A stretch of 64,000 bases of DNA from Triticum aestivum (lineage: Eukaryota > Streptophyta > Magnoliopsida > Poales > Poaceae), in assembly GCF_018294505.1 (NCBI RefSeq), contig NC_057795.1, forward strand, positions 519,327,512-519,391,511, read 5' to 3'. Numbering within the stretch: position 1 is the first letter of the stretch; the number at the start of each line of letters is the position of its first letter. A program made the translations under genes and the position numbers. This document shows, piece after piece, positions 56,739 to 64,000 of the stretch. Under the pieces are notes generated by a model. The model was not told the DNA's origin and did not search any database. It worked only from the letters and a program-made list of their open reading frames with translations.

Positions 56739-57311
56739 AAGCATTCGCGGACGCAGTAACAGTCATTTTGGCACTGTTTCTACTACGGTAAAAGCCTGTG
56801 CATGGACAAGAACTAGGGTTCATGTTGTGTATTGTGTGCTGACTAAGGTAGATAATGTATGAAAAAGACTTTTTTCCTGTCGTTGTGTTTTTTCTTGTTC
56901 TTTTTGCAGCAGTGTATGTGGGAGAATTTGTATGTGTGTGTGTATTTTATATAAATAACTCATAAAGTATATATATGTGTATATTTTTATTTTGTCGACG
57001 ACCATGTTCTGTGTGAACTGGCATTTGTCACGCTTATATGTATCGTATGTGTTCCATACACTACATCACATTTGATGTCGAACTTCTTTGTCCAACAAAA
57101 AACACTGCACATGTGTGTATCCCGAAACTGCATTGCTTTATGATACTGCACTACTTTTTTGCCCAACCAAACGCACTGCTTTTGCCTAAAGTTGCGTCCT
57201 AGAGTTGGTTTTTTTATTGTTTGTACGGTAAGGTAGATGGTTGGGGGGTGGCCCCACCGCCCAATTTTTTTAGTTGTCTATTGATTCGTATTGCTCATGT
57301 ACACATTGCGT
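56739..57311. other. Downstream of the Ulp1-type gene, no gene
   Basis: AT-rich sequence with ACTGCA words near 57105-57180 and a CA/TG-rich run near 56925-56975. Nothing else is recognised. Confidence 0.5.
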
Positions 57312-58800
57312 GCGTTAGCGCGAGGCCGGGCAGGGGGTGGGGAGGGGGGTCGTGACCCCCTCCCCAACCCCCTGCGAGGCCGAGCCTGGAACGAGCCGGA
57401 GCAGGCGGCGACGTGGCGTGTCGCGGCGCCGCATGTGTAGGCGAGTCCGTCACACCCCGTCGCCTCCCTGTCAATCTTAGGGGTGTGGCTCTTGGGTTGC
57501 GTGCGTCCTATTTGTTGGAAAACAGTATGTCCGCACTTCGCTTGTCAACCAAGTGCATTGCATGCGTTAGCGCGAGGCCGAGTAGGGGGGTTGGGAGGGG
57601 TGTCGTGACCCACCTCCCCACCCCCCTGCGAGGCCGAGCCTGGAAGGAGCCGGAGCAGGCGGCGACTCGGCGTACCGCAGCGCCGCATGTGTACGCTAGT
57701 CTGTCACACCCCGTCGCCTCCTTGTCTATCTTAGGGGCGTGGCTCTGGGGTTGCGTGCGTCCTATTGTTGGAAAAACAGAATGTCCGCACTGCGCCTGTC
57801 AACCAAGCGCACTGCGTGCGTTAGCGCGAAGCCGAGTAGGGGGGTGGGGAGGGGGGTCGTGACCCCCCCTCCCCACCCCCTGCGAGGCCGAGCCTGGAAA
57901 GAGCCGGAGCAGGCGGCGATGCGGCGTGCCGCGGCGCCACATGCGTACGCGAGTCTGCCACACCCCGTCGCCTCCCTGTCAATCTTAGGGGTGTGGCTCT
58001 GGGGTTGCGTGCGTCCTATTGTTGGTAAAACAGAATGTCCGCACTGCGCCTGTCCACCAAGCGCACTGCGTGCGTTAGCGCGAGGCCGAGCAAGGGTGGG
58101 GAAGGGGGGTCGTGACCCCCCTTCCCACCCCCTGCGAGGCCGAACCAGGAACGAGCCGGAGCAGGCGGCGACGCGGCGTGCCACGGCGCCGCATCCGTAG
58201 GCGAGTCCGTTACACCCCGTCGCCTCCCTGTCTATCTTAGGGGTGTGGCTCTGGGGTTGCATGCGTCCTATTGTTGGAAAAACAGAATGTCCGCACTACG
58301 CCTGTCAACCAAGCGCATTGCATGCGTTAGCGCGAGTCCTCGCAGGGGGTGGGGAGGGGGTGGTGACCCCCTCCCTACCCCCCTGGGAGGCCGAGCTTGG
58401 AACAAGCCATAGCAGGCGGCGACGCGGCGTGCCGCGGCTCCGCATGCGTAGGCGAGTCCGTCACACCCCGTCGCCTCCCTGTCTATCTTAGGGGCGTGGC
58501 TCTGGGGTTGCGTGCGTCCTATTGTTGGAAAAACAGAATGTCCGCACTACGCCTATCAACCAAGCGCACTACATGCGTTAGCACAAGGCCGAGAAGGGGG
58601 TGGGGAGGGGGGTCGTGACCCCCCCCCCCTCCCCAACCCCCTACGAGGCCGAGCCTGGAACGAGCCGGAGCAGGCGGCGACGCGGCGTGCCGCGGCGCCA
58701 CATGCGTTGGCGAGTCTGTCACACCCCGTCGCCTCCCTGTCTATCTTAGGGGTGTGGCTCTAGGGTTGCATGCATCCTATTTGTTGGAAAAACAGAATGT
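57312..58800 (+). repeat. GC-rich tandem repeat, six copies of about 252 bp
   Basis: Unit starts (GCGTTAGCGCGAGGCCG and variants) lie at 57312, 57564, 57818, 58072, 58324 and 58575, i.e. periods of 252, 254, 254, 252 and 251. Each unit holds a G-run/C-run palindrome (GGGTGGGGAGGGGGGTC then GTGACCCCC), a block GAGCCGGAGCAGGCGGCGAC, and ends GAATGTCCGCACTGCGC. Copies differ by single bases and by the length of the G and C runs. The G+C content is far above the flanks. Frames running across the units (57413-57862, 57739-58200 and others) only follow the repeat. Confidence 0.93.
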
Positions 58801-59523
58801 CTGGGGCCTGGTTGCAGCTGGGTGGTCAATTGGTTTTCCTTATCTGAAGCATTTTTTTTTCTTTTTGGAGGATATATATTTTCGTGGTAGTACAAATGAT
58901 GTCATTTGTACTGCTTGCACCAACGTTGAGTACTGCACTGCGTGTAGCAAGTCTGTGTGTTTGGCACCGTACAAAAGTTGATGCGGCCCTTGTCGTTCTA
59001 CATTTATGCATGTACTGCACTTCATGTATGCACTTTGTGAACTGCCTTATATTTGTTCTGTGAACTGTAGTCATGTTTGTTTAGAATGGTTTGCGGATTA
59101 TATTTTTTTAGAAATATTAATATTAATGTTATTTTTTCTATAATTACTATTTGTGGACTGCATGTGAACACATGTGTACTCCTTTTTCTTTACCATTGTG
59201 AACTGCATTGATCTTTTCTTTTTTATGTATGAGTTTGTAGTCAGATTACCGAATTTTTTTTGTTTAATGTTGTTTTTGAATATGTTTTGTATGTAAATAG
59301 TATGTTTCGGTATCACACATTAAATTTTTCAAAGTTGTCTAGATACTTGTTCTAATACAAACTAAGTTCTGCGAAAGCAAATAATCACAAGCAAACTGAC
59401 ATTGTTTTTACAAAAGAAATGTTCGATATGAAGCAACGGACATCATCAAAAGCTTGCATACATGAAACAAAGAACAACACAACGACTAAAGTAAAGTGAA
59501 ACTAAACGTAGCCCTGATTTTTT
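58801..59523. other. Between tandem repeat and exonuclease copy 2, no gene
   Basis: 58801-58840 (GGGCCTGGTTGCAG..CTGGGTGGTCAATT) recalls part of unit A (9680-9700 and 12165-12185). Further text is AT-rich with ACTGCAC/T words. 59340-59520 is A-rich and probably the 3' UTR of the exonuclease on the minus strand. Confidence 0.45.
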
Positions 59524-60664
59524 CTAGTTGCTGTATTGGATTATAGCCTTGTTCTTCTTCTTCTTTGCTTCTTTGTCTCTTTTTGCCCTGTCCAGTCCCA
59601 TTATGACATTGTAGATGATTCTCCATGACTCATATGTCGCGAATGCATCTATTGTTGCATACTTGATAAGCTTTTCTGGCAGCGGGAAAAATTCCCACAG
59701 AATATGGTACTCCTTGCAGTTAATTTTTTTCTTCATGTCATGGTAGTGAATGTCTATCATCCTGCCGGCAACATCAGCCAAAGAGTCAAACTTCTTTTTA
59801 TTGTATGGGTCTCTCCATTCCACCTGAATATCAATGTAGTTATCGGTGTTGATCTCCAAACCAGATACCTTCAGCTTGCTTTTGTCTCCTTCAATAGCGA
59901 ATCCGACGAAGGTGTACTCACCATTCATGAGGAATTTGTCTAGTTCCATTGGCCTGCAATATGTTTGTATAGAGTGAATATAGTTTATTTCTTAGAACTA
60001 CCAATGTTTTTTTGTTTTTTCTGAAACTGAACTGCAATATGAATATCTGAATCTGTTGCATTGAGTAGTTGCTAATACTTTGTTTAACATAACTAGTAAA
60101 TCTGATAATAGATTGCATAAACAATGCATGTTTTGTGTATGCTTGTATTCTTGAACTGAATTTCATACATGTTTTGTATGGTAATGTTGTAGTTTTCTAT
60201 TGTTCAGCCAAATAATTTGTATTTGGCAAAAAAATTAAACTGTGTGTATTGCTATATCATATAATTCAAGAATTGAACCCATGAGTGACATACATGGAGC
60301 CAGATGAAAATTGTCAATGAATTCATATGCCATGCTTTTCAAAAATGAGAACCAAAGTTTAAATATTTGGCAGTTGCAGTGAAGAAAATTTAAAATCAAT
60401 ATTGACAAGAAATAGTACAAATTGATAGTTATTCTGACCTATCTTTAGCTGCAGAGATGTGGTAGACAAGGCATTCTTTTTCTACGCATAGCTGGAGCAC
60501 TACTGCCCGCTGTGGCTTCACGTAGTGCGTGTACTTGACATCAACGCCGACTAGTTTGACAGACATTCCGCCAAGCTTCCTCCTGAACGTGGAGATCATC
60601 TTGTCCACGTCTTTACCCTTGCTTGTGCAAACGACGTGTAGCTTGTGGTTGCTATCGTGGTTCT
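59524..60664 (-). pseudogene. DEDDy 3'-5' exonuclease-like gene, copy 2, 5' end cut by Tat element 3
   Basis: Two exons on the minus strand. Exon 1 (to 60439) reads HKLHVVCTSKGKDVDKM, then LVGVDVKYTHYVKPQ (ExoI position D-x-K), ending ISAAKD before AG/GTCAGA. Exon 2 (59953-59524) follows TATTGCAG and continues in phase with PMELDKFL, ExoII FVGFAIEGDKSKL and ExoIII YATIDAFATY. The intron is 485 bp. The Asp residues and Tyr are present, the ExoI Glu is Lys. The product has a Lys-rich tail (KEAKKKKNKA). In exon 1 a TAG lies just upstream of the homology (near 60661), which may be an intron edge or a nonsense codon, and five bases further the retrotransposon starts, so the N-terminus is lost. Confidence 0.75.
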
Positions 60665-60669
60665 AAGTC

Positions 60670-61197
60670 TGACAATAGAATGGGAGGTAGGTATGGAGTG
60701 GCAAGATCCTAGCTATGGAGTAGTTGTATACACAAGGGATTTACGAGTTCGGGCCCTTCTCGGAGGAAGTAACAGCCCTACATCTCGAAGCCCAGAGGTG
60801 ATCGACTGGATTATGTGCGTATGAGTTACAGGGGTGTCAACCCTTTACACTGAGGAGGGGGTTGCTTATATAGAGTTCGCCAGACCCCTTCGGCCCTCAG
60901 TTATGCAGGGTTTAAAGTATATTAAGACAGGGAGTTACTGGTAACACCCACATAAAGTGCCATGAAGACTATTAAAGCTACTTAATGACAGGCCGTTGCG
61001 TGCTAAGTGACTTTAGGTCTCCTACTTGTCGAGTGGTTAGCTTCATGGACGAGTGGCTATCTTCATCGTCGAGTGTCCTTGAGTTCGTCGAGTGGAGTCC
61101 CTCTTGGTCGACTGGAAGGTAGCTTCTTCTAAGGATGTCCTTGGGTAGGGTATCCTGGATAGGTTCGTGACCCTACCCTAGGTACATGACTTCATCA
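60670..61197 (-). repeat. 3' LTR of Tat element 3 (528 bp)
   Basis: TG/CA termini on the minus strand. It contains GTCGAGTGG-type repeats (61038-61110) and a TATATAAGC-like box on the minus strand near 60864-60872. No second copy is in the window, so the borders rest on termini and the adjacent polypurine tract. Confidence 0.72.
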
Positions 61198-61211
61198 TTA
61201 GCCCCCGAATG
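61198..61211 (-). other. Polypurine tract of Tat element 3
   Basis: Minus strand CATTCGGGGGCTAA directly before the LTR start. Confidence 0.55.
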
Positions 61212-61752
61212 GATCGAGGTTTGAGTGAGGAAGGAGTTGATAATTTTTTCCGACCTATTTCACATGTTCTGAATATGTCATATTCTGGATCAATGACCTT
61301 TTTAGCGATGGCATCAACTTTTCTTTCAGTCGCCTTCATCCATTCTTTTCCTCTGTTGAGTGAACTTTTGAACCTGGTGAACTTCCGAGCGACGGATCGC
61401 AGGAAATCTACCGTCTGACAGGTTGATCTGCTGTTAGCGGATTTTGTGGGATCCAAATTATGGGAAGCGCGCGAAGCGGGGCGGACCGCGGTACGCGGAT
61501 GAGATAAGGCGCAGGTGCCTCGATTACTGCGCCGCCTTTTTTGCCACGTATCGCGTGCGCGTGACTGTTTCGGGATTTGATAGGTCCGCCCGGGCCTACT
61601 TGTCAGCCACTCGGAAGCGTCCCTGTATAATGCGTCAGGCGAGGGTTTTTTGAGCAGTGCCTCCCCATTCCTCTTTCCGCCTTCTTCGTCTCCGCCCACC
61701 GTGCCCACTTTCGCCTCCGCCCATCCACTCCTTGCGTTCTTCGCCGGCGACA

Positions 61753-63822
61753 ATGGTGAAGGAGAAGACGGCGGCCTTGGAGCGAGCGAAGAAGGCGACG
61801 GCGACGGCGAAAGCAAAGGGGAGAGCCACCAGTCGGGGTGGATCTTCGTCGAGGTCTCGCCTGCCGCAAGGTTGGGTCCAAGGGGACTGGATCCGCTCGA
61901 CCATCACCCAGGCGGGTCTCAACGACCTGGCCAATGAGGGGTTAATCCCTCACGGGTCAGCAAGTCTTCCGGGGACCGAGTAGCAACCGTAGTCACTAGA
62001 GGGTGAGTGTGTTCTCCTAGCCACTCATGTAGATCGTACATTCTCTTTGCCGCCATGTCTTTTCTTCCGGGGTTTTCGAACTTCTTTGGGGTGCAACTCC
62101 ACCATTTTACTCCCAATTCCATCGCCTCCCTCGCCGCCTTTGTGTCTCTGTGTGAAAACTTCCTGGGTTGTCGACCGCATTGGGGTCTCTTCAAGCACAT
62201 ATTCACTTGTCGCTCTCAGACGGTGAAAAAGGTGAGTCCGGATGACGATAGAACTAAGGTAATCCAGATGTGCGGGGGTCTTGGAATCCAAATGAGGAGT
62301 AAGAGCGCTTTTCCGGCCATGACCCTTCCCGAGTCGGTTAGAGGGTGGCAGTCGACCTGGTTCTACTGCCAAGACGAGTCGACGCCGGGGCAGTCGACTG
62401 GTCTCCCTCCGTTCTCCATGGACCGAGTGAACAAGCCGTCTTCTCTGAAGGTGCTTGCGGAGGAGAAGGCTCAGGTAAAAATGTTGGTGGAACGTGTAGT
62501 CCAGCTCATTCGGCCCGGAGTGACTGGCATGGACCTTCTGGAGGTTTTCCTTCGACGGCGTATTCAACCGCTCCAATACCAAGGCTACCTGATGTGGCTG
62601 TACTGCGGTACTGAAGATACCACTCGGGTCCATCCAGAGGCGGTCGACGACACCACGCTGGAGAGGTGGATGGCTGCCATCACAGGGAATAAGGATAACC
62701 CTCGAGGGGCTAGGAGGATTCCAACACTCGACCATACCTACACACCGGACACGGTATGACCACTTATCCTTGGTTGTAATCTCGCTTTATTCATTCAGCT
62801 TCACTGCAAATTGGCCAATTGACCTTCGTCTTGTTTCGTTGTCTGTCAGGCCACCACTGAGTTGTACTCGATGCCCAATGGAGCGCAAGCGCCGACTGAG
62901 GAGGAGGAAGGAAGTGGGGGCGAAAGCCAGGAGGAGTGGGATTCGGATGCTGATGACGATGATGAAGACGGTGACTCTGGCGAGGAGGAAGAGGAGGAGG
63001 AGGAGGAGGAAGTTGCACCTCCTCGTTCGGAAAGACGCTCGAAGCTTGTTCATGATCCTGCAGCTGAGCGTGGTAAGGGGGTTGCGTCCGTCGCGCAGTC
63101 GACTAAGCGTCCTCGGACGACTTCTCCGGCGCCGACTGAAAAAGCTCCGAAGCAATCTAGAGTGGCGCCGTCGAAGCCGACGAAGGTCTTGCCGAAGATG
63201 AAGATGGTGATCCCCACTATATCTGGGTAATAGTGTAGTTCGAGTTTCCTCATTTCACATGAATTTATTCTTGGCCGATTCATGAGCTGACCGATTGACT
63301 TCTGGAACTGTAGTGCTGCTACTTCTGATACCTCGGCCAGGGCCAAGGATCACGAGATGGAAGATGCTGTCACTTCAAGACCTGGTATGACTTTTGTAGT
63401 TATGTCTTCAGTCGGTTGGCTCTTTATCTTTAATTTTGACTCTTTTCTACAGCTCCATCTAACGTCATTATTGACCTTCCCGACAACGATGACGAGGAAC
63501 CACTGAGGCAGAGGAGGAACAAGAAAGCGTCTGCTGGCAAGGAGACTCAGGACGTGCCAGCTCCCGAGACATTGGTCGTAGAAGGGGACAACGTCACTCG
63601 GCCTACCGTATCTTTTGCGGTGCCGTTGACGAGTGCTCACCCTCCATCGTCGAGTGCTGCTCAGCCTTCACTTTTCTCGACCCACCACATCCCAGAAGAC
63701 CAAGCCAGTGCTGCTAAAGAAGCAATACGCCAGGCAGGGATCATGATGGAGCAAGTGAAGGCAATCTGAGATGCCAGTCAGGCGGCTTATGACGCCAGTT
63801 CAGCTCTTCAGAGCAATGTTCA
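61753..63822 (+). pseudogene. Antisense gene of Tat element 3 ('putative gypsy type transposon' family)
   Basis: The ATG at 61753 opens MVKEKTAALERAKKATATAK and a basic N-terminus to a TAG at 61981. The conserved domain continues in another frame at 62007-62753 (FFGVQLHHFTPNSIASLAAF, RGWQSTWFYCQDES, GVTGMDLLEVFL), ending before GTATGACC. Exons at 62850-63226 (very acidic, then basic; EEEEEEEEEEV), 63314-63384 and 63453-63822 follow with consensus borders; TGA at 63767 interrupts the last. The domain order equals that of the other two antisense genes, and WQS.WFY is shared. Stops and a frame change show decay. On the element this gene lies between pol and the 3' LTR. Confidence 0.65.
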
Positions 63823-64000
63823 GGTCAGTCGACCACCACCTGTTCTGTTAGGATATGATATCCTAAAATCTTTCTTTATGAAAATTTCAGTATTCGTCGT
63901 ACACCCACTAGGTGTGTTGATTGACATTCCGGATTAGTGGGGGCACGCTGAGTGCACCCACTGGGTGTAGTCCCCAAGGCTATGGTCGACTGCTGGCAGT

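Larger units (their letters stand above)
60670..64000 (-). mobile_element. Tat element 3: 3' end of a minus-strand Gypsy, continues beyond the window
   Basis: On the minus strand a purine-rich TTCGGGGGCTAA precedes an LTR that starts TGATGAAGTCATG and ends TTCTATTGTCA (61197 to 60670). The sequence right of it holds a gene on the plus strand, that is antisense to the element, as in elements 1 and 2. It interrupted exonuclease copy 2. The 5' half, pol and the right TSD lie outside the window; the left flank is AAGTC. Confidence 0.8.

Noticed and set aside
57413..58763. Repetitive proteins of 70-166 residues across the tandem array
   Set aside because: They simply translate the 252-bp repeat. 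Period and frame shift between copies break any common product, and both strands are open.
57312..58800. CRISPR-like regular repeats
   Set aside because: Units are directly adjacent, about 252 bp, without unique spacers, and the genome is a plant nuclear one.
59098..59316. 72-codon Lys/Asn/Ile-rich minus-strand ORF
   Set aside because: Pure AT-rich composition, no features.
6783..60669. CACTA (En/Spm) element as identity of the host segment
   Set aside because: The dispersed short words fit, but no CACTA termini, 3-bp TSD or TNP2-type transposase are visible. Kept only as an open option.

Overview
The window looks like a transposon-rich stretch of a large grass nuclear genome, most likely Triticeae (wheat, Aegilops or barley group). 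The support is nested LTR retrotransposons of Triticeae character (an Athila-type element, three Tat-lineage Gypsy elements with antisense genes, a tRNA-Met-primed Gypsy, an Angela/WIS/BARE-like Copia LTR), plant-type introns and grass gene families. I see no bacterial, organellar, rRNA or CRISPR features.

Layout. 1-6782 is an Athila-type retrotransposon whose 5' LTR starts before the window. 6783-60669 is an older host segment, broken by insertions, that carries from left to right: a B3-domain exon (minus), a DEDDy 3'-5' exonuclease gene (10435-11136, minus), a long multi-exon Ulp1-type cysteine protease gene (13375-56738, plus), a GC-rich tandem array of about 252-bp units (57312-58800), and a second diverged exonuclease gene (59524-60664, minus). 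60670-64000 is the 3' end of another Tat-lineage element lying on the minus strand.

The Ulp1 gene is split twice. Tat element 1 (15319-38891, TSD CCGGG) lies in an exon. A Gypsy element on the minus strand (40156-51804, TSD AGTTT) lies in an intron. Tat element 1 itself holds Tat element 2 (17133-28044), which holds a non-autonomous Mutator-like element with 9-bp TSDs and roughly 350-bp TIRs (22090-23946). The minus-strand Gypsy carries a Copia solo LTR inside its own LTR. Once the insertions are removed, exon phases of the Ulp1 gene agree across most junctions, so the exon model is well supported, but three TAG codons, one TAA and at least one frameshift show that it is now a pseudogene.

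The most unusual points are: the Ulp1 gene encodes two protease-like C-terminal domains, the second without the catalytic His; both exonuclease copies lack the ExoI Glu; a Gypsy element has a Copia solo LTR in both of its LTRs; Tat element 2 is flanked by a 38-bp target duplication and has a clipped 3' LTR; and each 252-bp repeat carries a G-run/C-run palindrome. The B3, exonuclease and Ulp1 genes may be the cargo of one large DNA transposon whose ends were lost, but no transposase or termini are visible, so this stays a hypothesis.
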